Below are positions 1 through 7,864 of a stretch of 47,368 nt of DNA, piece after piece. Under the pieces are notes generated by a model. It was not told the origin of the DNA. It searched no databases and worked only from the letters and a program-made list of their open reading frames with translations. The stretch is from an uncultured Dehalococcoidia bacterium (GTDB taxonomy: Bacteria; Chloroflexota; Dehalococcoidia; Tepidiformales; Tepidiformaceae): contig CALLPC010000018.1 in assembly GCA_938015525.1 (NCBI GenBank), positions 1 to 47,368 on the forward strand, given 5' to 3'. Numbering within the stretch: position 1 is the first letter of the stretch; every line of letters starts with the position of its first letter. A program made the position numbers and the translations under genes.

Positions 1-1147
1 ACCACTGCACGAACATCGGCATCACCACGTGGACGTAGCCGGGCTCCGGCACGCCGTTCTCGTCCACCGGGCGGAAGACGCCCTGGGCCGAGGGGCTCGT
101 CATCTCCAGCGCTACCCGCCCGCTCCCCAGCACGTTCAGCACGTCCTGCAGGTAGCGGCTGTTGAAGGCGATGCGGGAGGCGTCGCCCTCCACCACCGCA
201 TCGAGCTTCCCTTCGTTCCCGCCCACCTCGTCGGCCCGGGCCGAGATCGTCAGCTGACCGGGCATCCCGCCTTCGCCCGGCGTCATGACCAGCCGGATGA
301 TGCCGCTCCCGTCGCGGGCGAAAATCGCCGCGATGCGCGCCTCCCGCTTGAACTCGTCCACGTCGACGATCACCCGGGTGGTGAACTGCGCGGGGATCAG
401 CTGGTTGTAATTGGGAAAGGTGCCCTGGATGAGCTGGGCCACCATCTGGACCTCGTCCCATGCGAAGAGCACCTGCGAGCGCTGCGGGTTGATGCGCATC
501 TCCACCGGCAGGCTCGAATCGCCGACCAGCCGGGAGAGCTCGCGCAGCGCCCGTGCAGGGACGATGACCTCGACCGGCTCGGCGGGCGATGCTTCGAGCT
601 GGATATCGGCAACGGCCAGCCGGAACCCATCGGCGGCAGCGAGCGTGAGCCGCGGGCCGTCGCTCTTCAGGTGCACCCCCGTCAGGACCGGCCGCGAGTC
701 ATCCGTCGCGGCGGCGAACTCCACCCGTTCGATGGCGCGCCGGAGCGCCTTCGGGTCGAACGTCACGGCCACGCCGTCGCGGATCTCGGCCACGCGCGGG
801 AAGTCGGACGGGTCCATCGCGTTGACGGTCGAATCGTTCCGGGCGCATTCGATCCGGAGCTGGCGGCCGCTCGCCGGCGCCTCGAGCGAGACGGTAGCCG
901 CCGGCAGGTTCGCCACGAAATCCGTGACCAGGCGGGCGGGCACCGTCGTCGCGCCCGGCTCGTCCACCTTCGCCCCTATCCAGGCGACGATGGAGATGTC
1001 GAGGTCCGTCGCCGCCAGCCGCAGCTTCCCGTCCTCCGTCTGGAGGAGGACGTTCGAGATGATCGGGATGGTGGCACGCGTGGCCACGGCCCGGCCGACG
1101 ATGGAGAGGCCGCGCTGGAGGTTTTCCTGGAGTACCTGGACTTTCAT
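1..1147 (-). CDS. dnaN: DNA polymerase III beta subunit (sliding clamp), 3' end cut by window
   Basis: The reverse strand reads MKVQVLQENLQRGLSIVGRA from an ATG at 1147 and stays open to base 1, giving about 382 residues. It ends in VVMPMFVQW, which matches the conserved VVMPM C-terminus of bacterial beta clamps, so only a few residues are missing. The three topologically similar clamp domains of about 125 residues each are all present. As a homodimeric ring on DNA, the protein tethers the replicative polymerase and also recruits repair polymerases and MutS/MutL through the pocket bound by the C-terminal half. A good TATAAT -10 element lies about 38 bp upstream. The gene on the 5' side is an iron transporter rather than dnaA, so the dnaA-dnaN order common in bacteria is not seen on this side. 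Confidence 0.97.
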   Translation of the reverse strand, partial: MKVQVLQENLQRGLSIVGRAVATRATIPIISNVLLQTEDGKLRLAATDLDISIVAWIGAKVDEPGATTVPARLVTDFVANLPAATVSLEAPASGRQLRIECARNDSTVNAMDPSDFPRVAEIRDGVAVTFDPKALRRAIERVEFAAATDDSRPVLTGVHLKSDGPRLTLAAADGFRLAVADIQLEASPAEPVEVIVPARALRELSRLVGDSSLPVEMRINPQRSQVLFAWDEVQMVAQLIQGTFPNYNQLIPAQFTTRVIVDVDEFKREARIAAIFARDGSGIIRLVMTPGEGGMPGQLTISARADEVGGNEGKLDAVVEGDASRIAFNSRYLQDVLNVLGSGRVALEMTSPSAQGVFRPVDENGVPEPGYVHVVMPMFVQW

Positions 1148-1184
1148 GTGTTCACCCGCCTGATCCGTTGCGCCGATCCGGGCT

Positions 1185-1190
1185 GATTAT
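1185..1190 (-). promoter_or_regulatory. -10 element of dnaN promoter
   Basis: A perfect TATAAT on the minus strand lies 37 nt before the dnaN ATG. It is the best consensus -10 hexamer in a GC-rich stretch. No convincing -35 was seen at 17 bp spacing. Predicted leader is about 30 nt. Confidence 0.6.
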
Positions 1191-1287
1191 AGGTTCGCCC
1201 TCCCCCCGTGGCGAGACCTGCCGCGAAGCGCGTAGGCGCCTTCGCAATTCTCTCCAGCGCCGGCGAATTCCGCGGCAAAGGCATCAT

Positions 1288-1316
1288 TTGACATGAACAT
1301 TAGGCATGCCTAATCT
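1288..1316 (+). promoter_or_regulatory. sigma-A promoter of the Fe(III) transporter operon
   Basis: A perfect -35 TTGACA (1288-1293) is followed by exactly 17 bp and a -10-like TAATCT (1311-1316). The first operon ATG is at 1359, so the predicted leader is about 35 nt. A metal-repressor-like palindrome sits across the spacer and the -10 element. Confidence 0.8.
1299..1314. promoter_or_regulatory. DtxR/IdeR/MntR-type operator, perfect 16-bp palindrome
   Basis: ATTAGGCATGCCTAAT is an exact inverted repeat. Its TTAGG...CCTAA half-sites match those bound by metal-dependent repressors of the DtxR/IdeR/MntR family. It overlaps the spacer and -10 of the promoter, so a bound repressor would exclude RNA polymerase. 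With an iron importer directly downstream, the simplest reading is repression under metal-replete conditions. Which repressor acts and whether Fe or Mn is sensed cannot be seen here. Confidence 0.75.
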
Positions 1317-1358
1317 TTTCCGCGTGACATCTCTCCAGGCGAGGTAACGCTCAGCCCC

Positions 1359-2447
1359 ATGAACATCCTGCGCACCCTCTTCCTCCTCGCGCTCGCCGCC
1401 CTCGTGCCCGTAGCCGCGGCGGCCTGCGGCGGTGACGACGACGATGAGCCCGCCCCGGCGGCGACGGATACGGCGCCGGCCACGGCCGGGGCCAGCCCGA
1501 CGGCTACCCCGAGGCCATCCGGCTCCATCACCGTCTACTCCGGCCGCGGCGAAGCGCTCGTCAAGCCGCTCTTCGAACAGTTCACGAAGGAGACCGGCAT
1601 CACCGTCAACGTCAAGTACGGCGATTCGGCCCAGCTCGCCACCCTGCTCGCCGAAGAGGGCGCCGCCTCGCCGGCCGATGTCTTCTTCGCACAGGATGCG
1701 GGCGCGCTCGGCGCCATGACGAAGGCCGGCCGCTTCGCCGCGCTCCCCGAGGCGACGCTCGCAAAGGTGCCGGCGGCCTACCGTGCCAAGGACGGGACCT
1801 GGGTCGGCGTCTCCGGGCGCGCCCGGGTTATCGTCTATAACACCTCCCTCACCGAGGCGGAGCTGCCCGCGTCGGTGAAGCAGCTCACCGACCCGAAGTG
1901 GAAGGGCCAGGTCGGCTGGGCGCCCACCAACGGCTCCTTCCAGGCGTTCGTCACCGCGCTCCGGAAGCTGGAAGGGGAAGCCGCCGCCGAGAAGTGGCTC
2001 CGGGAGATGCTCGCCAACGACGTCAAGGTGTATAAGGACAACCGCGCCATCGTCAGTGCCGTCGCCGCGGGCGAAGTGAAGCTCGGGCTCGTCAATCACT
2101 ACTACCTCTGGGGCTTCATCAAAGACCAGGGCGAGGGCTTCGCCGCCCGCAACCATTACACCGCGCCGGGCGACCCGGGCACGCTCGTCAACGTGGCGGG
2201 CGTCGGCCTCCTGAAGACCTCGAAGAACCGGCCCGCGGCGCAGGCGTTCATCGATTACCTGCTCTCGGATGCGGCGCAGGAGTACTTCGTGAAGCAGACG
2301 TACGAGTACCCGCTGGTGAGCGGGAAGTCGGCCGACCCGCGCCTGCCGGCCCTCGAAACGCTGAAGCCGCCGGCCATCGACCTTTCCGACCTCGACGACC
2401 TGCAGGGGACGCTCGCCCTCCTCCGCAAGGTCGGCGCGCTCCAGTAG
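1359..2447 (+). CDS. fbpA: Fe(III) ABC transporter, substrate-binding lipoprotein (FbpA/AfuA family)
   Basis: This 362-residue protein begins with a hydrophobic signal peptide ending VAAAAC, so Cys23 is the likely lipid-modified residue. A low-complexity acidic, Ala/Thr/Pro-rich linker (residues 25-55) follows. The mature domain starts SITVYSGRGEALVKPLFEQF, the typical opening of ferric-binding proteins of the periplasmic-binding class. The adjacent tyrosines Tyr248-Tyr249 (NHYYLW) correspond to the FbpA tyrosine pair that coordinates Fe(III). It would capture ferric iron outside the membrane and deliver it to the permease encoded 5 bp downstream. GAGG at 1341-1344 is a weakly placed ribosome site. 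Iron is favoured as substrate by the Tyr pair and the DtxR-like operator; other metals or ligands are not excluded. Confidence 0.9.
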   Translation: MNILRTLFLLALAALVPVAAAACGGDDDDEPAPAATDTAPATAGASPTATPRPSGSITVYSGRGEALVKPLFEQFTKETGITVNVKYGDSAQLATLLAEEGAASPADVFFAQDAGALGAMTKAGRFAALPEATLAKVPAAYRAKDGTWVGVSGRARVIVYNTSLTEAELPASVKQLTDPKWKGQVGWAPTNGSFQAFVTALRKLEGEAAAEKWLREMLANDVKVYKDNRAIVSAVAAGEVKLGLVNHYYLWGFIKDQGEGFAARNHYTAPGDPGTLVNVAGVGLLKTSKNRPAAQAFIDYLLSDAAQEYFVKQTYEYPLVSGKSADPRLPALETLKPPAIDLSDLDDLQGTLALLRKVGALQ

Positions 2448-2452
2448 CCGGT

Positions 2453-4054
2453 ATGGCGGTGGCCCTCCTGCCCGGCCGCCGCAGTGCCCAGCGAGCCCCG
2501 CTGGCCCTCTGGCCGCCGGGGCTCGCCGTCGTCCTCGCCACCCTCGTGCCGGCGTGGTACCTCCTCCGCCGGAGCACCGAGCGGGGCTGGGCGCCGTGGG
2601 AGGAGGTGCTGCGCGAGGCGACCTGGCCGCTCCTCGTCCGCTCGCTCGAGCTGGCGCTCGTCGTGGCCGTCGCCTGCCTGCTCATCGCCCTGCCGGCCGC
2701 CTGGCTCACGACGCGGACCGACCTGCCCTTCCGCCGCGGCTGGTCCGTCCTGATGGCGGCCCCGCTCGCCATCCCCTCCTACGTCATGGGGATGACGGTC
2801 GTCGAATTCCTCGGCCCGAAGGGGATGCTCCAGGGCTGGCTCGAACCGCTCGGCGTCGAACGGCTGCCGGAGGTGTACGGCCTCTGGGGCGCGGCGTTCA
2901 CGCTCACGGCCACCAGCTACCCGTACGTCTACCTCGTCCTCCGCGGCGCCCTCGCGGCGTCCAGCTCTGCCGAAGAGGAGGCGTCCCGCTCGCTCGGGGT
3001 CGCGCCCTGGCCCACCTTCTTCCGGGTCGTGCTCCCCGGCCTCGTGCCGGCCCTGGCCGCCGGCCTCCTCCTCGTCGTCCTCTACGTGCTCAGCGATTTC
3101 GGCGGCGTCTCCACGCTGAACTACAACACCTTCACCCGCGATATCTTCATCGAATACCAGACGAGCTTCGACCGGACGCGGGCGGCGGTCCTCGCCTGCG
3201 TGCTGGTCAGCGTGGCGGCGGTCATCCTCATCGCCGAGATGACGGTCCGGCGGCGGGCAGGGGGCCGCGCCTCCCGCCGGTCGGCGCCGCCCCGCCCGGT
3301 GCCGCTCGGCCGCTGGCGGTGGCCGGCGGTCGCCTTCCTCGGGCTGGTCGTCGTGCTCTCCCTCATCCTCCCGCTCGGGGTGCTCGGCTACTGGCTGGCC
3401 CGCGGGCTGCAGGTCGGCGCGCAGTTCCCGGATATCGGCGAAGCGGCCCGCCACTCGCTGCTCCTCGCCGTCGCGGCGGCGGGCCTCACCGTCCTGCTCG
3501 CGCTGCCGCTCGCCATCCTCGCCGCCCGGTACGGCGGCCCGGGCCCGGCCGTCCTCGAACAGGTCGCCTACCTCACCCACGCCCTCCCCGGGCTCGTCGT
3601 CGCCCTCTCCCTCGTCTTTTTCGGCATCCGCTACGCCCAGCCGCTCTACCAGACGACGTGGATGCTGCTCTTCGCCTACCTCGTCCTCTTCGTGCCGAAC
3701 GCCCTCTCGGCGCTGCGGGCGAACCTCCTCCGCCTGCCGCCGCGGCTGGAGGAGGCGGGCACCTCGCTCGGGAGGCCGCCCCTCCGCGTGCTGGTGACGG
3801 TGACCATCCCGCTCGCCCGGCCGGGGATGGCGGCCGCGGCGGCCCTCGTCTTCCTGACGGTCGTCAAAGAGCTCCCGGCGACGCTCCTGCTGTCACCGCC
3901 GGGCTTCGAAACGCTGCCGGGGCTGGTCTGGGGCCGAACCTCCGATGCCCTGTATGCTGGTGCTGCACTGCCCGCGCTCGTCCTCGTCGGGCTCGCGCTC
4001 ATCCCCCTCGTGGTACTGGCCTGGAGAGGCGACCCTGCAACGCTCGAATCCTGA
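2453..4054 (+). CDS. fbpB: Fe(III) ABC transporter permease, two-domain (FbpB family)
   Basis: The 533-residue polytopic membrane protein contains two consecutive binding-protein-dependent permease modules. Each has an EAA-type cytoplasmic loop where the ATPase docks: EEASRSLGVAPWPTFFRVVLPG near residue 180 and EEAGTSLGRPPLRVLV near residue 435. About twelve hydrophobic segments are visible. The double-length architecture is characteristic of ferric iron permeases such as FbpB, in which one chain replaces the usual homodimer. The start is an ATG 5 bp after the stop of the binding protein. Its TGA stop overlaps an ATG (TGATG at 4052-4056), the usual arrangement for coupled translation, but that ATG is out of frame with the following ATPase. 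Confidence 0.93.
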   Translation: MAVALLPGRRSAQRAPLALWPPGLAVVLATLVPAWYLLRRSTERGWAPWEEVLREATWPLLVRSLELALVVAVACLLIALPAAWLTTRTDLPFRRGWSVLMAAPLAIPSYVMGMTVVEFLGPKGMLQGWLEPLGVERLPEVYGLWGAAFTLTATSYPYVYLVLRGALAASSSAEEEASRSLGVAPWPTFFRVVLPGLVPALAAGLLLVVLYVLSDFGGVSTLNYNTFTRDIFIEYQTSFDRTRAAVLACVLVSVAAVILIAEMTVRRRAGGRASRRSAPPRPVPLGRWRWPAVAFLGLVVVLSLILPLGVLGYWLARGLQVGAQFPDIGEAARHSLLLAVAAAGLTVLLALPLAILAARYGGPGPAVLEQVAYLTHALPGLVVALSLVFFGIRYAQPLYQTTWMLLFAYLVLFVPNALSALRANLLRLPPRLEEAGTSLGRPPLRVLVTVTIPLARPGMAAAAALVFLTVVKELPATLLLSPPGFETLPGLVWGRTSDALYAGAALPALVLVGLALIPLVVLAWRGDPATLES

Positions 4055-5084
4055 TGCTACGCGGACTCCCGGCGGGGAGGCTCTCCGCATCGACGCCGTC
4101 GACGTCCACTACGGCCGCTTCTGCGCCGTCCGCGGCGCGACGCTCGTCCTCGCCCCGGGCGAACTCGTCGCCCTCCTCGGGCGGAGCGGCAGCGGCAAGA
4201 CGACGCTCCTGCGGGCCGTCGCCGGGTTCGAACGCGTCGCTGCGGGGGAGATCCGGCTCGCCGGCGAGCTGATCGAAAGCCCACGGCATCACGTGCCTGC
4301 CCACCGCCGCTCCGTCGGCCTCGTCTTCCAGGAGTACGCCCTCTTCCCGAACCAGACGGTAGCCGGCAACATCGGCTACGGGCTGCCGCGGGGCGAACGG
4401 CGGCGGGTGGAGGAGCTGCTCCGCCTCGCGCACCTCGAGGGGCTCGGGGACCGGTACCCGCACCAGCTCTCCGGCGGCCAGCAGCAGCGGGTCGCCCTCC
4501 TCCGCTCCCTCGCCCCCCGGCCCCGCGTCCTTCTCCTCGATGAGCCGTTTTCGAACCTCGATGCCGGGCTCCGGGTGCAGATGCGCGATGAGGTCGCCGC
4601 CATCCTCCGCGCCGAGGGGATGACCGCCCTCCTCGTCACCCACGACCGGGCCGATGCGATGGCGATCGCCGACCGCGTGGCGGTGATGGATGCCGGGCAC
4701 ATCGTCGAGGTGGCGACACCGCAGGCGCTCTACTTCGAGCCGGCGACCCGGGCCGCGGCCGGCTACGGCGGCGATACCCAGTTCCTCCCGGCCGAGGCGT
4801 TCGGGGCCGCGGCCGAGTGCGTCCTCGGCCAGCTCCCCCTTGCCCGCCCGTTCCGCGGGCCCTGCGACCTCCTCATCCGGCCGGAGTGGCTCCGGCTGCG
4901 GCACGGGGGCACGCCGGCGCGCATCTGCGCGCGGCGGTTCGAAGGCGCCGTGACGCGCCTCGAGCTGGAGGTCGGCGGCCTGCGGCTGCGGATGACGGCG
5001 CCCTCGAGCGACCTCGCCGCGCCCGGCGACCTCGCCGCCGTCATCGTGGCCGTGCCGGCCGTCCCCTTCCCCCCGGCGGGCTGA
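4035..5084 (+). CDS. fbpC: Fe(III) ABC transporter ATP-binding protein (FbpC family), start uncertain
   Basis: The frame encodes a complete ABC ATPase: Walker A GRSGSGKTT (4179-4205), Q-loop FQEYALFP, signature LSGGQQQR, Walker B VLLLDEPFSNLD and the H-loop VTHD. A short C-terminal TOBE-like region follows, as in iron importers. It powers uptake through the preceding permease. The start is a problem. The in-frame ATGs (3945, 3954) lie over 90 bp inside the permease gene and would add residues unlike any ABC protein. The well-placed TGATG start at 4054 is one frame off. Between them I chose CTG 4035, preceded by GGAGAGG. An ATC at 4089 behind GGGGAGG, or a missing base in the G run at 4074-4077, would also work; the latter gives a natural N-terminus, MLRGLPAGEALRIDAVDVHYG in part. 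Confidence 0.85.
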   Translation: MQRSNPDATRTPGGEALRIDAVDVHYGRFCAVRGATLVLAPGELVALLGRSGSGKTTLLRAVAGFERVAAGEIRLAGELIESPRHHVPAHRRSVGLVFQEYALFPNQTVAGNIGYGLPRGERRRVEELLRLAHLEGLGDRYPHQLSGGQQQRVALLRSLAPRPRVLLLDEPFSNLDAGLRVQMRDEVAAILRAEGMTALLVTHDRADAMAIADRVAVMDAGHIVEVATPQALYFEPATRAAAGYGGDTQFLPAEAFGAAAECVLGQLPLARPFRGPCDLLIRPEWLRLRHGGTPARICARRFEGAVTRLELEVGGLRLRMTAPSSDLAAPGDLAAVIVAVPAVPFPPAG

Positions 5085-5091
5085 CGGGGCG

Positions 5092-5982
5092 CTACTCCTC
5101 GAACAGCTGGAACAGCACCCCGCCCGAGTCCCGCGGGTGGATGAACGTGTGCCGCTTCCAGTCGTTTTCGATGATGCCGCCCCACGGCTCGATCCCCTCC
5201 GCCCGCAGCGCCGCGACCGCCCGGTCCACCGAGGCCACCTCGCAGCAGACGTGGTGCATCCCCGGCCGCCGCGTCGCGATGAACTTCTGCACGAAGCTCT
5301 CCTCCCGCGTCGGCGCGATGATTTCGAACTTCAGCCGGCTCCCGGGGATGGCCAGCTCCGCACCCCGGTAGCCGAGCTGCTCGTCCTCCCACCGGTTCAG
5401 GAGCGTCATCCCGAAGACGCGCTCCTGCCAGGCGACCTGGGCGTCCAGGTCCGGCACCGCCATCGAGACGTGGTCCACCCGCTGCAGGTCGACCACGCCG
5501 CCGCCGGCCTCCCGGTCGACCTCCGGGGCCGGCCGGTGGGCGACGAACAGCTGCCAGAGGACGCCGCCGCTCTCCTTCGGGTGGATGTAGGTGACGTACC
5601 AGGAGCCGTCGTCCTGGACGCCGCCGAACGGGGTGAGGCCGAGCCGTTCGAGCTCCTTCGCCGCGGCGTGGATGTCCTCCACCTCGACGGTGATGTGGTG
5701 GAGGCCCGGCCCGTTCTGGTCGAGGAACTTCTGGACGAATGAATCCGGGCCGACGGGTGAGATGACTTCGAACTCGATGCCGGTGCCGCGGACCCGGGAG
5801 ACGCAGCCGTCGAAATCCTGGCCCGGGCCGGCCTCCCAGCTGTGGAGGAACGTGAAGCCGAGCAGCCGTTCGAGCTTCGCCGACTGGGCACGCCAGTCGG
5901 CCGCGGCCATGGAGATGTGGTCGACGCGGGTGATGGGCAGCAACGCGCGCTCCGGGTTGAGGATGGTAGCGGGTGCCATCAT
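5092..5982 (-). CDS. Tandem VOC-superfamily (glyoxalase/epimerase-like) protein
   Basis: About 296 residues make two homologous halves, starting near VDHISMAAADW and VDHVSMAVPDLD. Each half carries the pattern of methylmalonyl-CoA epimerase-like VOC proteins: an N-terminal His (VDHI/VDHV), a Glu (FEVISP/FEIIAP), a His (LHHITVEV/MHHVCCEV) and a terminal Gln (WQLF/FQLF). In many epimerases the last ligand is Glu, so metal binding may differ. Each half is about the length of a complete epimerase subunit, so this looks like a fused dimer. Substrate is unknown. Starts at 5982 or 5979 (ATGATG) lack a clear ribosome site; a TTG at 5943 with an upstream GGAG gives a more typical N-terminus. It lies 34 nt downstream of the DUF4143 ATPase and converges on the iron operon. 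Confidence 0.85.
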   Translation of the reverse strand: MMAPATILNPERALLPITRVDHISMAAADWRAQSAKLERLLGFTFLHSWEAGPGQDFDGCVSRVRGTGIEFEVISPVGPDSFVQKFLDQNGPGLHHITVEVEDIHAAAKELERLGLTPFGGVQDDGSWYVTYIHPKESGGVLWQLFVAHRPAPEVDREAGGGVVDLQRVDHVSMAVPDLDAQVAWQERVFGMTLLNRWEDEQLGYRGAELAIPGSRLKFEIIAPTREESFVQKFIATRRPGMHHVCCEVASVDRAVAALRAEGIEPWGGIIENDWKRHTFIHPRDSGGVLFQLFEE

Positions 5983-6016
5983 ACCGGGAGGGACGGAGCG
6001 CGGGGGCCGGCCGGGC

Positions 6017-7255
6017 TCAGGCGCGCCAGAGCGCATCGACCGGGAGGGCCCAGAGCCGGTCGCCGGCGGGGAGCGGCTCGGGGTGGGGCGAAAGGAGGGC
6101 GCCGGCCGCGAACCGGCTGCCCAGCTCATCCCGGAGGGCGGCGAGGCCCCGGAAGTCCCGCCGCTCCGGCCGCGCGGCGGCCTTCACCTCCAGCGCCGCG
6201 ACCCGGCCGTCCGGCGCCTCCAGCACCAGGTCGACTTCGAGGCCGGCGTAGGTGCGCAGGTAGCTGACCGAAGGGGCGGCCTCGTTCCAGGCCGCCTGCT
6301 TCCGCACTTCGGCGACGACGAACGCCTCGAGCAGCTGGCCGGCCGCCTCGGGGACCCGCTCCGCCATCGCCGCGCCGGTGCCTGCGAGCGCTGCGGAGAG
6401 CCCCGGGTCGGCGAGGTAGAGCTTCGGGCTCTTCGTCAGCCGGGCGGAGAAGTTCGTCGACCAGGCCGGCAGGGGCGCCAGCAGGTAGAGCGTCTCCAGG
6501 TGCCGCAGGTAGCGGGCGACGGTCGAATGGGGCAGCTGCAGGTCCTGGGCGAGGCCCGCCACGTTCGCCGTGCTGCCGACCCGGCCGGCGATGAGCCGCA
6601 GGAGGGCCGGGACCGCGGCCACGTGCTCGATGGCGGCGACCTCCCGCAGGTCGCGCCGGATGATGGTGTCGAGGTAGGAGGCGAACCAGCGCCGCCGGCG
6701 GGCAGGCAGCTGGCGGCTGATTGCCTCCGGGTAGCCGCCGGCCTCGGCGAGCCGGAGGTAATCGGCCCGGCCCAGCTCCGAAGGGCCGAGGCCGGCGGCC
6801 GGGCTGCCCGCGAAGAGCGCATCGAGGAACCGCTCGCGCCGGCCGCGCAGCTCGCCCTGGCTGAGCGTATGGAGCTCGATGATTTCGACCCGGCCGGTGA
6901 GCGAATCGGCCACCTGCGGCAGGGCGAGGAAGTTCGCCGAACCCGTCAGGAGGAAGCGGCCCGGGGCCGGGTCCTCGTCGACCGCGCGCTTGACCGCGAG
7001 CAGCAGCTCCGGGAGCCGCTGCGCCTCGTCGACCACGAGGGGCTGGCGGCGCGCGCTGGCGGCGAGGCCCGCCGGGTCGGCCCGCGCGAGGTCGAGCGTC
7101 AGGGGGTCATCGAGGGTGAGGTACCGCCGGCCCGTGCGCTCGGCGATCGCGCGGGCGAGGGTCGATTTGCCGCACTGGCGGGCGCCGGCGAGGTAGACGG
7201 CCCGGGTATCGGCCAGCGCCTCCAGCACGAGCGGTTCGATGTTCCGCCGGTACAT
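6017..7255 (-). CDS. AAA-family ATPase with DUF4143 domain
   Basis: The 412-residue protein starts MYRRNIEPLVLEALADTRAV. It has a Walker A GARQCGKST (24-32), a Walker B PLVVDEAQR (72-80) and a sensor-like FLLTGSANF. A DUF4143 region follows, with a winged-helix-like segment (residues 180-260) and a C-terminal stretch GLEVDLVLE...AALEVKA that resembles a PD-(D/E)xK nuclease core. This architecture is common and often poorly characterised; many members sit in variable, toxin-antitoxin-like or defence-associated regions. The ATG at 7255 is preceded at 7 nt by a TATACT -10, so the message may be leaderless. A 12-bp direct repeat overlaps the promoter region. The VOC gene follows on the same strand and may be co-transcribed. 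Confidence 0.88.
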   Translation of the reverse strand: MYRRNIEPLVLEALADTRAVYLAGARQCGKSTLARAIAERTGRRYLTLDDPLTLDLARADPAGLAASARRQPLVVDEAQRLPELLLAVKRAVDEDPAPGRFLLTGSANFLALPQVADSLTGRVEIIELHTLSQGELRGRRERFLDALFAGSPAAGLGPSELGRADYLRLAEAGGYPEAISRQLPARRRRWFASYLDTIIRRDLREVAAIEHVAAVPALLRLIAGRVGSTANVAGLAQDLQLPHSTVARYLRHLETLYLLAPLPAWSTNFSARLTKSPKLYLADPGLSAALAGTGAAMAERVPEAAGQLLEAFVVAEVRKQAAWNEAAPSVSYLRTYAGLEVDLVLEAPDGRVAALEVKAAARPERRDFRGLAALRDELGSRFAAGALLSPHPEPLPAGDRLWALPVDALWRA

Positions 7256-7262
7256 GCGCGAA

Positions 7263-7268
7263 AGTATA
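7263..7268 (-). promoter_or_regulatory. -10 element (TATACT), predicted leaderless start of the DUF4143 ATPase
   Basis: TATACT lies 7 nt before the ATG at 7255, so transcription should begin at or within a base or two of the start codon. No -35 match was seen. One copy of the ATGGTGAAATTT repeat (7276-7287) lies immediately upstream, where a regulator could act. Confidence 0.6.
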
Positions 7269-7275
7269 CCGCTGC

Positions 7276-7364
7276 ATGGTGAAATTTCTCTCATCGCTCT
7301 GCCCCGCAAGCGGCTGACCATGGCCCCCCGGCGGCCAAAAATTCGCCACGCGATGGTGAAATTT
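7276..7364. repeat. 12-bp direct repeat pair upstream of the DUF4143 ATPase
   Basis: ATGGTGAAATTT occurs at 7276-7287 and again at 7353-7364, 77 bp apart, in the AT-richer gap between the phosphatase and ATPase genes. The first copy abuts the ATPase -10 element. The pair could be an operator, possibly for autoregulation; that role is inference. Confidence 0.5.
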
Positions 7365-7371
7365 TCGCCGC

Positions 7372-7797
7372 TCAGCGCGCAGCCGCGGCGCCGCCCTCCC
7401 GCTCCAGCCGCTCCAGGATGTACCGCACCACCCGCCCCGTCCGGTCCATCCCGGCGCTGCAGTGGACGAGGACCGGCTTCGGCAGCTCGAGGAACGCCCG
7501 CCACGCCCGCTCGTACTCCTCCGGCGTGTACGGGTGCGTCAGCTGGTCCAGCGTCGGCAGGTGGAAGACGGCGAACCCGCTCCGCCGGTACCGCTCCAGC
7601 AGCCCCTCCGGTGTCGCCTTCCGGTACAGCCAGAGCTGGTCGTTCCCGATCAGGCAGATGACCGACCGGATGCCGAACCGCCGCGCCTCTTCGATCCACC
7701 GGTCCACCGCCTCGTCGTGCACGGTCAGCTCCGGGCCCGGCGCGTAGCCCGGCCGCGGGCTCGTCGCGATCAGCCCTTCGACCACCCAGTTCGGCAT
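7372..7797 (-). CDS. Small dual-specificity/tyrosine phosphatase-like protein
   Basis: The 141-residue protein contains the phosphatase signature VHCSAGMDRTG, with nucleophile Cys113 and phosphate-binding Arg119 in the HCxxGxxR arrangement. An upstream Asp in PTLDQLTHPY (Asp84) is placed to act as general acid. The length is close to that of minimal dual-specificity phosphatases. It is predicted to be cytosolic, since no signal peptide or membrane segment is visible. Substrates could be phosphotyrosine proteins or a small phosphorylated molecule; nothing nearby decides this. A TAGACT -10 lies 9 nt before the ATG. It is divergent from the crotonase gene. Confidence 0.88.
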   Translation of the reverse strand: MPNWVVEGLIATSPRPGYAPGPELTVHDEAVDRWIEEARRFGIRSVICLIGNDQLWLYRKATPEGLLERYRRSGFAVFHLPTLDQLTHPYTPEEYERAWRAFLELPKPVLVHCSAGMDRTGRVVRYILERLEREGGAAAAR

Positions 7798-7806
7798 CCA
7801 TCCGGT

Positions 7807-7812
7807 AGTCTA
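7807..7812 (-). promoter_or_regulatory. -10 element (TAGACT) of the phosphatase gene
   Basis: TAGACT is 9 nt before the ATG at 7797, predicting a transcript with little or no leader. The same hexamer occurs at the same kind of spacing before the gene starting at 17249. Confidence 0.5.
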
Positions 7813-7864
7813 GCCCCCGGCCCGCTCACGGTCCGGGCCCGAACGTCCCGCCCAGGAGTACCCC

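Noticed and set aside
1148..1358. Possible replication origin next to dnaN
   Set aside because: No DnaA-box clusters (TTATCCACA-like) or AT-rich unwinding region is seen, and dnaA is not adjacent.
3945..4053. ATG starts at 3945 or 3954 for the iron ATPase
   Set aside because: They lie inside the permease gene and encode Ser/Pro-rich sequence that looks like a frame shadow, with no ribosome site.
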